64,000 bases of DNA from Gammaproteobacteria bacterium. GTDB taxonomy: Bacteria > Pseudomonadota > Gammaproteobacteria > Enterobacterales > Permianibacteraceae. The position numbers and the translations under genes were made by a program. The notes beneath the pieces were generated by a model that saw nothing but the letters and a program-made list of their open reading frames with translations, had not been told where the DNA came from and made no database searches. Shown piece after piece: positions 1 to 9,156 of this stretch; the stretch's first letter is position 1, and every line of letters begins with the position of its first letter. Location: NCBI GenBank assembly GCA_016182845.1, contig JACPFT010000019.1, positions 1 through 64,000 on the forward strand. The letters run 5' to 3'.

Positions 1-54
1 TCGAGCTCGGTCGCCAAGAAGGACATCGAAGAACCGTCGACGCATCCGAAATAA
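1..54 (+). CDS. Possible 3' end of a gene cut by the window edge
   Basis: Frame 1 is open from the first base to a TAA at 52-54 and gives a short hydrophilic tail (SSSVAKKDIEEPSTHPK). An inverted repeat follows 11 bases later, as expected for a gene end. Nothing in 17 residues identifies a family, so this is only a plausible remnant of a plus-strand gene that would converge on cyaA. Confidence 0.3.
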   Translation, partial: SSSVAKKDIEEPSTHPK

Positions 55-65
55 CACGAAGTCCC

Positions 66-97
66 GCCGGCTTAGCGCACTTGGCGGCTAAGCCGGC
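66..97. terminator. Inverted repeat between convergent genes, terminator-like
   Basis: Perfect 10-bp stem GCCGGCTTAG (66-75) / CTAAGCCGGC (88-97) with a 12-nt loop. It lies between the possible plus-strand gene end at 54 and the cyaA stop at 154-156 on the minus strand. It has no clear T run on either side, so it may be a weak or Rho-assisted bidirectional terminator. Confidence 0.4.
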
Positions 98-153
98 GAT
101 GTTCGGTCGTCGAGAGGCAATCGGGTTACGTCGTGTAAACCCGAGCATTGAGC

Positions 154-2906
154 TCACACCCCCGCCACCGCCCGATTCAGCGCCGCTTCCAGCTGCAGTT
201 TGTGTTGCCAGTAATGCCCGGTGGACAGGAGCTGTTCGCCGTATTGAGCGCTGAGGTCCAGGTCGGTCAGGTAGACCGGATAACGTACCGGGCTGCTGCG
301 CATGGCGAGGATGTAGCGGGCCACGGCGGGGTAGAGTTCCTTGCCGAATTCCAGGGGCGAGAATTCCTGGCCGCCGCACCAGAGCGTGAAGCCGCCGTCG
401 GCCTCGGCGATGGCCTGGATCTCGTACGGGTCTGGATCAGCTCGAAATAGCGTACATCCGGGGCCGCGCCGCCGGCGGCGTTCTGGCGGTAGGCCACGGC
501 GTCCAGGAACAATCGGTAGGGATTGAGCAGGCTGTCGCGCTCGCCGCGCCGGGCCGGCATGGTGAACAGGGCGCCGCGCTCGTCGAGCAGGTGCACGGCG
601 CAGTCCTCGCCCTGGCGGGCGAGGACCACCAGGACCTGGCCCGGCTGCTGGCGTCCGGCCAGGGCGGCATAGACGCCGCGGCGCAGGGCCTGGCTGTCCA
701 CCACCAGGCGCCGGTAGCGGCTCAAGGGCTCGGCCAGGGCGGCGGCGAGGGTCGCGTCGTCGGCCAGTTCCAGGCAGGACACGGCCTTGCCGTCCACTTG
801 CACCAGGGCATAGCCCGCGCCCAGTTCCAGCAGGTAGCGCAGGGCCTCGCCGTGCAGGCGCAGGGCCTGGCCGAACTCCTCCAGCAGGATCTCCACGCGC
901 CGGGCGATGGCGGCCGAGCGGGTCGAGGAATGGCAGCGCACCGCCAGGCGCGGCGGCATGCCCGTCTGGTTGAGCAGGGTCTCGCCATAGGCCTGCAGAT
1001 AGGCGGGCACGGCGCGCGGCCCGCGCTGATGACGCAGGGTCAGCTCGCGCCAGGAGTTCTGGCTGATGCTGTCCAGGCGCAGCACCAGGTTTTCCGAGAA
1101 GCCGCCGTAGGCCAGGGAGTCGGTGCGGCTGGACACCAGGGCCAGGCCCTGCTTGCTGCGTTCGGCCATGGGATCCAGTCCCAGGTTGACGAACACGGTC
1201 TCGCTGGCGAGGCGCGCCGGATTGCGGAAGTCCTCGTCCGTGGCCTCGGGCAGCTCGCCGGGATAGAGGCCGATGAGATCGCGCACCAGGGCCTGGAACT
1301 CGCGCAAGGACAGCGGCGCATCGCGGCCCAGGACCAGGTGAGTGCCGGGGGTGAGCAGGCCGTTGAAGAAGGCCCAGGCCAGGACTTCCAAGAGCTCGCG
1401 GCCCCGGCGCAGGAGACTGCCGCTGGCCTCGGCCTCGGCATGCACTTCGCCGGAGAACACCAGCCAGCCGCTCTCGCCCGTGCTCTCGCCGGGACTGTGC
1501 ACGAAGGACAGGCATTCCTCGGAGAGATCCGGCGCCACCTGGGGATTGACGAATTCCAGCTTGCCGGCGCGGCGCTCGAAGCTGGCGTAGAGCTTGCGCC
1601 CCAGGAGGTTCAGGTCCGCCTGGCTGATGCGCGCCAGGCTGGCGTCGCGGCGCGCGAAGGCGGACAGGTAGCGGTAGCTCAGGACCAGTTCGTTGACCAG
1701 GAGCTTGCGCTCGGCCTGGGCCCATTGCACCTTCCAGCGCCGGCGGTTGTCCAGTTCGACCAGGCGCTGCTCAGGCCAGCCCCAAGACCTCACCAGTTGT
1801 TCCAGCCGGGCGCGCCGCCAGTTGGGAATGCCCGGATAGGGCAGGGACAGGCGCTCGTTGACCTTGAGGTAGAAACAGCGGCGCACCAGCTCGATGCGCT
1901 TGGGCTCGCCGTGCTCGCGCAAGTACGCCTCGACCCGTTGGAACATCATCAGATAGGGATCCAGGGCGTCCAGATCCGGTTCCTCGCTGGCATAGACCGC
2001 CTGCTTGAAGCGCAAGGACAGCGGGGTGAGCGCCGGGTAGTCGCGGGCATAGCTCTCCATGAGCAGGAGCTTGAGCACGGACTTGTAGGGCGAGTCTATG
2101 GCCTTGTAGAGCTGCCAGAGCGCCGCGCCGAAGAACTCGTTGGCGGGCAGGGTGGCCAGGCCGCCGAAATCGACGAAATCCCCGGCGCGCAGATAGCGCT
2201 GGTGCAGGAGCCGGTGGGCGTAGGCCTCGTAGTTCGTCTCCTGCTCCGGCGGAACCATCCACCACAGGGGCGGCTTGCCGGCCAGGAGGATGGCCGTGCG
2301 GTAGAACTCGTCCAGCAGCAGGTAATGCTGGGTCGTGCCGCAGTCCTCGGCATTGAGGCTGGCGCGCAAATTCTCCCGGAAGCTGTCCGGCTCCATGAGG
2401 AAGCAATGGGCCTCGACGTTCAGCTCCCGGGCCCAGAGGCTGATGGCATCCAGCTTGGCGCGCAGGGCGATCACGGTCTCTTCCGGCAGATCGGGCCGGT
2501 AGACCACCCAGATGTCCAGGTCGCTCTCCCCGGAATGGCCCAGGGTGCCCGTGGAACCGATCAGGAACAGGGACTGGATGTCGTGGCGCAGGCTGGCGCG
2601 CCGCTCGTAATGGAAGCTGCCCAGGAGGCGCTTGGCGGCCTGGACGGCGGCATTGCCCGGCGAGTAATCGGCGATGGAGCAGGGGGTGCCGAAGTCCTGG
2701 AAGCCGGGCAGGAGCGGGTGATTGATGTGCAGGAGCAGGGGCAGGGCGTCGACGAAGTCGCGCTGGCGCTCGCGCAAGGCGCCGCGCATGCGCCCGAAGC
2801 GGTCCCGGTTCAGGCCCAGGAAGCGCTTCCTGAGGGTGTTGAACTGCTTGCGATCCAGGCCTTCGGCCAGTTCGGCTTCGCTGAAACGGCTGGGGAGTCT
2901 GCTCAT
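154..2906 (-). CDS. cyaA: Class I adenylate cyclase, apparent frameshift near the 3' end
   Basis: Makes cAMP from ATP in the cytoplasm for CRP/Vfr-type regulation. The start chosen is MSRLPSRF at 2906; the frame is open further upstream but that part is low-complexity. Residues 117-133 carry the nucleotidyltransferase-like GSTG...SDLDIW motif of class I cyclases, followed by the conserved EAHCFLMEPDSFR and CGTTQHYLLLDEFYR blocks. The N-terminal catalytic half and most of the C-terminal half read in one frame down to about 431-436. The conserved-looking C-terminal end (DPYEIQAIAEADGG onward to AALNRAVAGV) lies in another minus-strand frame ending at 154. One extra base after ...FELIQ would join the two, giving about 917 residues, normal for the family. 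The single-base loss may be real or a sequencing error. Without a shift the protein ends in about 55 aberrant residues at 267. The catalytic domain is untouched either way. Confidence 0.87.
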
Positions 2907-3019
2907 GGCGGTACGTCTGGACTCAAGATCGTCGCGGTTTAGCCGACAGTATGGACTAGTGTCCCGCAGCCGGCATAACGCTGGGGAAGGAATCTCGGGT
3001 AGGGGGTAGAGGACGTGAC

Positions 3020-3676
3020 ATGCAGGCGGTACAAGCGGCGGGTATGAAAGTGGCGGAGGCCGAGCTGGCGCGGGTCCTGGCCGAGGCACCCTGGGCCCTG
3101 GCCTTCGTCGATGGCCAGGGTCGGATCGCCTATGCCAACGAGGCCATGCACTATCTGGCCGGCACGCCTCTGCTGGGACGAGCGTTCGCCGAACTGGGCC
3201 TGGCGCCCGCCAGCCGGTGTCTGCCCCTCAAGGGCGGTTGTTGGCATTATTTCAGCGTCGAGCCGGGTCTCCATGCGCTGCCCCATGCCGCTGGCGCCGG
3301 CGACTGGCGGGCCCTGCTGGAGCGAGAGCTGTCGCGCTGCCGGCGCTACGGCTCGCCCCTGTCCCTGTTGGTCTTGCAACAGGCCGAGGCCGATGCGGGG
3401 GCCGCACGCCAGCAGGAACTGGCCTTGCGCCTGCGCGACTGCCTGCGCTGGGCCGACCTCATCGCCCGCGACGGGCGCGGCGAGTTCGTGCTGGTCCTGC
3501 CGGAGACGGGCGAGGCGGCGCTGGATGCCCTGCGCGGCAAGCTCGCCGTCCAGCTGGCCGGCGAGTTCCCGGCCCTGGAACTGGGCGCCGCCGCCTGGTC
3601 ACGCGGCGATGATGCCTGGTTGCTCCTGCAGCGCGCCCGTGCCGCGCGCCGCCAGCTCCACCGCTGCCCTGCCTGA
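3020..3676 (+). CDS. PAS protein with degenerate GGDEF domain
   Basis: 218 residues, divergent from cyaA. Residues 20-65 look like a short PAS sensor segment (WALAFVDGQGRIAYANEA). Residues 95-215 look like a shortened GGDEF domain. The signature is GRGEF (152-156) instead of GGDEF, so diguanylate cyclase activity is doubtful, but RWAD (143-146) keeps the RxxD inhibitory-site pattern exactly five residues upstream. That suggests a c-di-GMP receptor or a dead enzyme rather than a synthase. There is no signal peptide or membrane helix. Methionine 9 (3044) is an alternative start. The last 78 bases overlap the convergent hydrolase gene. The fold is read from motifs only. Confidence 0.68.
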   Translation: MQAVQAAGMKVAEAELARVLAEAPWALAFVDGQGRIAYANEAMHYLAGTPLLGRAFAELGLAPASRCLPLKGGCWHYFSVEPGLHALPHAAGAGDWRALLERELSRCRRYGSPLSLLVLQQAEADAGAARQQELALRLRDCLRWADLIARDGRGEFVLVLPETGEAALDALRGKLAVQLAGEFPALELGAAAWSRGDDAWLLLQRARAARRQLHRCPA

Positions 3677-4579
3677 ACCCACGAAATCCACGGCCAGGCG
3701 CACCACGCCCGCATCCTTCAAAATCCGTCTATGACCCAAGCCCCGGGTCGTGATGAAGCGCGCCCCCGGCCAGGCGGCGGCGACCCGGCGGCCGGTCTCG
3801 GCCGGCACTTCACCATCTTCCTCGTCGTGAATCACCAGGGCGGGCTGGCGTAAGCCGCGCAGGTTTTCCGGCGATACCCTCAGCTCGGCGAAGGGCGTGG
3901 CCAGGATGGCCTCGTAGCGGGCCTGGAGATCCCGGCGCACCCGGCCGCTCAGGCCCAGAAGCCGGCACATCGTGTCCAGGTAGTCGTTCAGATCCGAGGG
4001 CGGGGCGATCAGCACGGCCTTGCCGAAGCGGGCGCCGCGCGTGGCGGCCAGGGCCGTGGCCGCGCCGCCGAAGGAATGGGCGATCACCGCCTCCACCGGC
4101 CCGGTCTCCGCCAGGGCCCGCTCCAGGGCGTTGGCGAAGTGAAACAACGAGGCCTGCTTGCCCGCCGAGAGGCCATGGCCCGGGGCATCCACGGCGACCA
4201 CCTCGTAGCCCGCCGCCACGAATTCCGGGATGAAGGCCGCCAGCTGGGTGGCGCGTCCGCCCCAGCCGTGCATCAAGAGCACGCGTCCCAGCCTGGGTTC
4301 GCCCCAGCGGTACAGGGCGAGCGGCTTGCCGTCCCAGGCCGGGATGGGCAGGCCTTGGGTGCTGAGCCAGCTCCGCCGCGCCGAGGCCAGCCAGGGCCGT
4401 TCGGAGGCAGGGTGGGCATGGCGCGGCGGCTTGAGACCCAGCCAGGCGGCTAGGCGCGCGGTCAGGCCCGGGCTGAGCCGGGACAGGCCACGGCCCAGTG
4501 CCGGAACGAGCCGGGAGAAAACTGGCGCACGAACGGACGTGCTATTTTGTGGCGCAGTCTTGGTCTTCGATGCATTCAT
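3599..4579 (-). CDS. Alpha/beta hydrolase
   Basis: 326 residues starting at MNASKTK, 22 bases after the tetR-like gene. Seen: the oxyanion-side motif LLMHGWGG, the nucleophile elbow IAHSFGGA (G-x-S-x-G-like with Ser), an acid in VIHDEEDGEVP and the catalytic His in GLGHRRI. This is a complete Ser-Asp-His triad in the order expected of the fold. No signal peptide, so probably cytoplasmic; the substrate is not predictable. It follows the TetR gene on the same strand and is probably co-transcribed with it and controlled by it. Its 3' end overlaps the convergent PAS/GGDEF gene by 78 bases. Confidence 0.85.
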   Translation of the reverse strand: MNASKTKTAPQNSTSVRAPVFSRLVPALGRGLSRLSPGLTARLAAWLGLKPPRHAHPASERPWLASARRSWLSTQGLPIPAWDGKPLALYRWGEPRLGRVLLMHGWGGRATQLAAFIPEFVAAGYEVVAVDAPGHGLSAGKQASLFHFANALERALAETGPVEAVIAHSFGGAATALAATRGARFGKAVLIAPPSDLNDYLDTMCRLLGLSGRVRRDLQARYEAILATPFAELRVSPENLRGLRQPALVIHDEEDGEVPAETGRRVAAAWPGARFITTRGLGHRRILKDAGVVRLAVDFVGSGRAAVELAARGTGALQEQPGIIAA

Positions 4580-4601
4580 CGCAAACTCCTGGGTCAGGGG
4601 A

Positions 4602-5213
4602 TCAGGCCGCGCAGGCGGCGAGCAGGCGCTCCAGGCCGCGCAGAGCGCGTGCCCGGCCTGCCTGTTCGCCGAACAAACGGACGTCGTGGTGGGCGGCCAG
4701 GGCCAACCCGAAGATCTCGAAGGCGAGCTGTTCGCAGTCGGCGTCGGCGGCCAGTTCGCCGCGTTCGACACACATCGCCACGGCCCGGCTCAGGGCCTCG
4801 CGCCACTGGCGTTGGCCGCGCACCAGGCAATCGCGGACCGCTCCCGGTTTGTCGTCGAACTCGGCCGCCGCCTGGATCAGCAGACAACCGCCGGGTTCGC
4901 CGCTGGCCGCCGAATACTCCATCCAGCGCGTGAACAGAGTCCGCAGCCGTGTCAGGCCGCGCGGCGCGCCCAGGGCCGGGCGCACCACCTGCTCGGTGAA
5001 GCGGGCTTGGGCCTCTTCCAGCACGGCGATCTGCAGCTCTTCCTTGGCGCCGAAATGGGCGAAGACCCCGCTCTTGGACATGCTTAAGCGCTCGGCCAGC
5101 ATGCCGATGGACAGGGCCTCCAGGCCGATCTGCTTCGAGAGCGCGAGGGCGCAATCGAGGATCGCGGCGCGGGTGGCTTCGCCCTTGCTCATGGGAATGG
5201 TCGCTGTGTTCAT
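4602..5213 (-). CDS. TetR/AcrR family transcriptional regulator
   Basis: 203 residues from MNTATIPMSKG; MSKGEATR (5192) is an alternative start. The N-terminal helix-turn-helix is clear (RAAILDCALALSKQIGLEALSIGMLAERLSMSKSGVFAHF, residues 14-52), with the SKSGVFAHFGAKEEL recognition-helix region typical of the family. The C-terminal helical domain (residues 80-200) would bind an unknown ligand and includes EPGGCLL. It is the first gene of a two-gene unit with the alpha/beta hydrolase. A perfect palindrome lies 16-27 bases upstream of the start, which fits autorepression relieved by a hydrolase substrate. Confidence 0.9.
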   Translation of the reverse strand: MNTATIPMSKGEATRAAILDCALALSKQIGLEALSIGMLAERLSMSKSGVFAHFGAKEELQIAVLEEAQARFTEQVVRPALGAPRGLTRLRTLFTRWMEYSAASGEPGGCLLIQAAAEFDDKPGAVRDCLVRGQRQWREALSRAVAMCVERGELAADADCEQLAFEIFGLALAAHHDVRLFGEQAGRARALRGLERLLAACAA

Positions 5214-5228
5214 GGCTAAAAAATAAAC

Positions 5229-5240
5229 GAACGGTCGTTC
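5229..5240. promoter_or_regulatory. Palindromic operator candidate for the TetR-family gene
   Basis: GAACG-GT-CGTTC: a perfect 5-bp dyad with a 2-bp centre, within the wider ACGAACGGTCGTTC, just upstream of the regulator start at 5213. Short GAACG/CGTTC dyads in this place are typical TetR-family operators. Binding is inferred from position and symmetry. Confidence 0.6.
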
Positions 5241-5297
5241 TTTGTCAATCCGCCCGCACGGGGGGCATTGGGAAGAATTCCTAAGAGGAGATGGAGG

Positions 5298-5393
5298 ATT
5301 GGCCACAAAGAACACAAAGACACAAAGGTAAGAAGGAAGGGGACGAGTCGCACGTCGAATATCCTTCCGTTCTTTGTGTTCTTTGTGGCCAAT
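5298..5393. repeat. Dispersed long-hairpin repeat, copy 1 (ACAAAGAAC type)
   Basis: A 96-bp inverted repeat. The left arm 5298-5320 (ATTGGCCACAAAGAACACAA..) is the exact reverse complement of 5371-5393. The arm is made of 9-nt degenerate units CACAAAGAA/CACAAAGAC. The loop between the arms has no coding potential. The element sits between the divergent TetR promoter and the nudC 3' end. It belongs with copies at 26729, 47798 and 50496. Confidence 0.8.
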
Positions 5394-5436
5394 TCAGGGT
5401 TTTCCGCCTTTCAGCCGGTCGCTCGGTGACTGTGCC

Positions 5437-6213
5437 CTAGGCGAGCTCCGCCAGCGCCGCGTCAATCAGCTGCCTGGCGATGCTCACCTTGGGCGGCAGG
5501 GGCGGGAGATTGTCCGCCGTGAACCAGCCGGCCTCGGCGATCTCGTCTTCCTGTAGCTTGAGTTCGCCTCCGGCGTATTCGGCGATGAAGCCCAGCATCA
5601 GCTGGTGCGGGAAGGGCCAGGGCTGGGAGCCGAAATAGCGCATCGGTCCGACTTCCAGGCCGACTTCTTCGCGAACTTCCCGGCGCACGCAGTCTTCCAG
5701 GCTCTCCCCGGCCTCGACGAAACCGGCGATGCAGGCGAAGAAGCCATTGGCGCTACGGGCGTTGCGGGCAAGCAGGATCTCCCGGCCACGGGTGATCACC
5801 GTGATGGTGGCCGGGGAGATGCGTGGGTAGGCCGTGTGGCCGCAGCCGGAGCAGACCATGGCGAATTCGCCGGATTCGTGGCGGCGCGTGGTCTTGCCGC
5901 AGGCACCGCAGAAACGGTGGGTGCGTTCCCATTCGACGAGCTGGTAGGCGCGGCCGGCTAGGGCCCAGAGCTCGGACGGCAGGCGGCCGAGCAGGGCGCG
6001 CAGGCCATGCAGCTGGTAATCGGGAGCGGGCAGGACGGCGTGGGGCCAGGCATGGGCCCAGTAGCGCCGTTCGGCGATCTCGCCCAGGGCCAGGCCTGGG
6101 CCGACCAGGTGGCGCGCCAGCTCCTCGCGGCGCGGCAGGCGCAAGGCCTCGCCCTCGGCGATCAGCAGGAGTTCGTTGCGCACGAAGGAGAAGACCGGAT
6201 CCTGGGGATTCAT
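5437..6213 (-). CDS. nudC: NAD(+) diphosphatase / NADH pyrophosphatase (NudC)
   Basis: 258 residues, normal length for NudC. It hydrolyses NAD(H) to NMN(H) and AMP, and in E. coli also removes NAD caps from RNA 5' ends. Seen: a four-Cys zinc ribbon (FCGACG and VCSGCG, about residues 98-121), the Nudix box GFVEAGESLEDCVRREVREEVG and the NudC-specific SQPWPFP motif immediately after it. All catalytic glutamates of the Nudix box are present. It is a single gene between repeat copy 1 and the downstream end of the plus-strand spacer; no operon partner is evident. Confidence 0.94.
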   Translation of the reverse strand: MNPQDPVFSFVRNELLLIAEGEALRLPRREELARHLVGPGLALGEIAERRYWAHAWPHAVLPAPDYQLHGLRALLGRLPSELWALAGRAYQLVEWERTHRFCGACGKTTRRHESGEFAMVCSGCGHTAYPRISPATITVITRGREILLARNARSANGFFACIAGFVEAGESLEDCVRREVREEVGLEVGPMRYFGSQPWPFPHQLMLGFIAEYAGGELKLQEDEIAEAGWFTADNLPPLPPKVSIARQLIDAALAELA

Positions 6214-6280
6214 GGGGCACTCGCGCTGTGGAAACCGGGCCGATGTTCGCCGATTCGGCGCGGCGGGGCAATGGGGAGGC

Positions 6281-9055
6281 TCAGGCTGTCAGCTTGTTGA
6301 TGACCACTCCGGCCAGCTCTTGAAGGGCCACGGGCTTGGCGATGCCATAGCCCTGGGCATAGTCGACGCCGACCTCGGTGAGCAGGTGCAGGGTGGTGTC
6401 GTCCTCGACGAATTCGGCGATGGTGCGCTTGCCCATCAGATGGCCGATCTCGTTGATGGACTTGACCATGGCCAGATCGATGGGGTCCTTGGCGGCGTCG
6501 CGCACGAAGGAGCCGTCGATCTTCAGGTAGTCCACCGGCAGGTGCTTCAAATAGGCGAAGGAGCTCATGCCGCTGCCGAAGTCGTCCAGGGCGAACTTGC
6601 AGCCCAGGGCGCGCAGGGAATTGATGAACAGGGTGGCCTGCTGCAGATTGGCGATGGCGGCGGTCTCGGTGACTTCCCAGCACAGCTTGCGTGCCGGGAT
6701 GTCCAGCTGGTGCAGGTTGCGGATGATGGTGTTGAGCAGGCGCTCGTTGCCTATGGACTGGCCGGACAGGTTGATGGCGCAGAGCGAGAGCCGGCCCAGT
6801 TGCTCCGGGTGTTCGGACAGCCATTTGAGGGTGTTCTCGATCACCCATTCGTCGATGAGGTGGGAGCAGTTGTAGCGCTCGGCGGCGGGCAGGAAGGCGC
6901 CGGGCGGGATGATATTGCCCTTGCCGTCGTCCATGCGCACCAGGATTTCGTAGTGGTCTCCCTGCTCGTCGCTCTTCAGGGCGCGGATGGTCTGGGCATA
7001 GAGCTTGAGGCGGTTTTCCTCCAGGGCTTCGGTGATGCGCGCGATCCATTGCATCTGGCCGTGGCGTTCGGCGAGCTCGGCGTCGTCCGGCTGGTAGATG
7101 TGGATGCGGTTGCGCCCGGCGTCCTTGGCGGCATAGCAGGAGGAGTCGGCCGAGGCCAGGATCTGGGTCTTGTCGCGGCTCTCCCGGGTGATGGGCACGA
7201 GGCCGATGGACACGCCGATGGAGAAGACCTTGTCCTGCCAGACGAAGCGGAAATCGCGGATCAGTTCCAGGACGTGATTGGCCACGCGCAGTGCCGCCGC
7301 CGGGGCGCAGTGCTCCAACAGGGCGGCGAACTCGTCGCCCCCCAGGCGCGCCACGGCGTCGCGGTCGCGGATCTTGCCGCGCAGCAGAGCGGTGATCTCG
7401 CAGAGCAGGGCGTCGCCGGCCGAGTGCCCGCAGGTGTCGTTGACGATCTTGAATTGGTCCAGGTCCATGTACAGCAGGGTGTGCTCGTAGCCGTGCTCCT
7501 GGGCGCTGCCGATCAGCCGCTCCAGGCGCTGTTCGAAGGCCCGGCGGTTGAGGAGGCCGGTCAGGGAGTCGTGTTCGGCCTGGTAGGAGATCTGGCGGGC
7601 CAGGTGGCGCTGCTCGGTGACGTCGCGGAACACCATGACCACGCCGGTGATGAGGCCGGCGCGGTTGTGGATGGGGGCGGCGGCATGCTCCAGGGCCAGT
7701 TCCACGCCGTGGCGGCTGATCAGCAGGGCGTGCTGCGTCTGGGTCACCACCTCGCCCCGGGCCAGGGACTCGCGCACCGGGTTGGCCAGCGGCACGCGCT
7801 CGTTCTCTTCCACCAGGACTAGCACGTCCTCGATGCGCCGGCCCTGGACCTCGGCCGCCGACCAGCCAGTCAGGCGCTCGCCCACCGGGTTGATGTATTC
7901 GATGCGACCCTCGGCGTCGGTACAGATCACGCCGTCGGCGATGGCCTGCAGGGTCACCAGGGCGCGTTCCTTCTCCTGGTGCAGTGCCTCCTCGACGGCC
8001 TTGCGCAGGGAGATGTCGGTGAAGGTGCCGCCCATGCGCACCGGCGCGCCGGAGCTGTCGCGCAGGGCACGGCCGCGGTGCAGGAACCACAGGTAATAGC
8101 CCTTGGCATGGCGCACGCGGTGGATGGTCTCGTAGTTCTCGCGCTCGCCGGACAGGTGCTGGTTGAAGGCCCGCAGGGTCGATTCCGAGTCGCTGGGATG
8201 GATGCGCTCCACCCAGTCGGAGAGCTTGCCCTGCCAGCTGTTGGGCTCCATGCCCAGCATCTCCAGGAAGCGCGGCGAGTAATAGACGCTGTCGGTGGCT
8301 ACGTTCCAGTCCCAGAGGCCGTCGTTGGCGCCGGTCACCACCAGCTCCAGGCGCTCCTTGGACGAGGCCAGCTCGCGGTAGGCGCTGCCCAGCTGGTCCT
8401 GCATGTCGTTGAGGGCAGTGACCACCTGGTCCAGCTCGTCGGGCACGGCGTCCTTGGCCCGGTAGCGCGCCAGGGACAGGCGCTGGCCCAGCTTGTGCAC
8501 GGTCAGCTCCCGGGCGTAGCGGGCCATCTGCTGCAGATGGCGGGTCACCACGTAGTGCACGAGGAAGAGGATGAAGGAGCCCACCAGGAAGATCTGGATG
8601 CCTTGTTGGCCCAGGGCCGTGAAGGCCTGGCGCTGGCGCTGCTTGAGTAGGGTCTCCAGGCCGGCCATGACCTTCAGGCTGCCGATGGTGCGCTGGGGCG
8701 AGCCGGGGCGGGGCAGCTTGAAGGTCCGGGTGATGAGCCGGCCCTCCGGGGGCTTGCCCACGGACAGCAACAGGCTGCCGTCCTCGCCGGACAGCTCGGC
8801 GTAGTCCAGTTCCGGGGAGCGTTCCAGGCCTTCCAGCTGGACCTTGAGCAGGTCCATGTCGTAGTTCCACAGGGCCAGGCTGACCGCCGCCAGCTGGTTC
8901 TGCTCGATGGCATCGACTTCCTTGCGCACCCGCTCCACGTCGCCCTGGTAGTCCAGGTACAGCTTGCCCGTGGCGCCCAGCAGGGTGATGGCGGCGCTGA
9001 ACAGCAAGGTCTGCACGAACAGACGATAGGCCAGACGGGAACGAAACAATGCCAA
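6281..9055 (-). CDS. Membrane PAS-PAS-GGDEF-EAL c-di-GMP turnover protein
   Basis: 924 residues. Two membrane helices (about 8-28 and 150-172) flank a periplasmic segment, followed by a HAMP-like linker (175-225), two PAS domains (about 235-350 and 365-480), a GGDEF domain (490-655) and an EAL domain (670-915). LGGDEF (571-576) is intact, with an RDRD inhibitory site (563-566). The EAL domain has EILVR, DDFGSGMSSF and LKIDGSFV, the residues expected of a working phosphodiesterase. So both synthesis and breakdown of c-di-GMP look possible, with the periplasmic part as the likely signal input. It is a single gene on the minus strand, 101 bases from argH. Confidence 0.92.
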   Translation of the reverse strand: MALFRSRLAYRLFVQTLLFSAAITLLGATGKLYLDYQGDVERVRKEVDAIEQNQLAAVSLALWNYDMDLLKVQLEGLERSPELDYAELSGEDGSLLLSVGKPPEGRLITRTFKLPRPGSPQRTIGSLKVMAGLETLLKQRQRQAFTALGQQGIQIFLVGSFILFLVHYVVTRHLQQMARYARELTVHKLGQRLSLARYRAKDAVPDELDQVVTALNDMQDQLGSAYRELASSKERLELVVTGANDGLWDWNVATDSVYYSPRFLEMLGMEPNSWQGKLSDWVERIHPSDSESTLRAFNQHLSGERENYETIHRVRHAKGYYLWFLHRGRALRDSSGAPVRMGGTFTDISLRKAVEEALHQEKERALVTLQAIADGVICTDAEGRIEYINPVGERLTGWSAAEVQGRRIEDVLVLVEENERVPLANPVRESLARGEVVTQTQHALLISRHGVELALEHAAAPIHNRAGLITGVVMVFRDVTEQRHLARQISYQAEHDSLTGLLNRRAFEQRLERLIGSAQEHGYEHTLLYMDLDQFKIVNDTCGHSAGDALLCEITALLRGKIRDRDAVARLGGDEFAALLEHCAPAAALRVANHVLELIRDFRFVWQDKVFSIGVSIGLVPITRESRDKTQILASADSSCYAAKDAGRNRIHIYQPDDAELAERHGQMQWIARITEALEENRLKLYAQTIRALKSDEQGDHYEILVRMDDGKGNIIPPGAFLPAAERYNCSHLIDEWVIENTLKWLSEHPEQLGRLSLCAINLSGQSIGNERLLNTIIRNLHQLDIPARKLCWEVTETAAIANLQQATLFINSLRALGCKFALDDFGSGMSSFAYLKHLPVDYLKIDGSFVRDAAKDPIDLAMVKSINEIGHLMGKRTIAEFVEDDTTLHLLTEVGVDYAQGYGIAKPVALQELAGVVINKLTA

Positions 9056-9156
9056 AACGACCTCGCCTGGCGGCCGCTCCGGGCCGCGCTGGATGGGCTG
9101 CGCAAGGGGCTGCGCTAAGTCCTGTTATCCCAATACTTTATAGCGCATCGGTGACA

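Noticed and set aside
591-2942. A 783-codon open frame on the plus strand
   Set aside because: It is antisense to cyaA, with Gln/Gly/Ala/Leu-rich translation typical of the reverse complement of GC-rich coding DNA; no domain is recognisable.
6176-7822. A 548-codon plus-strand frame
   Set aside because: It is antisense to the GGDEF-EAL gene and shows only composition-driven sequence.
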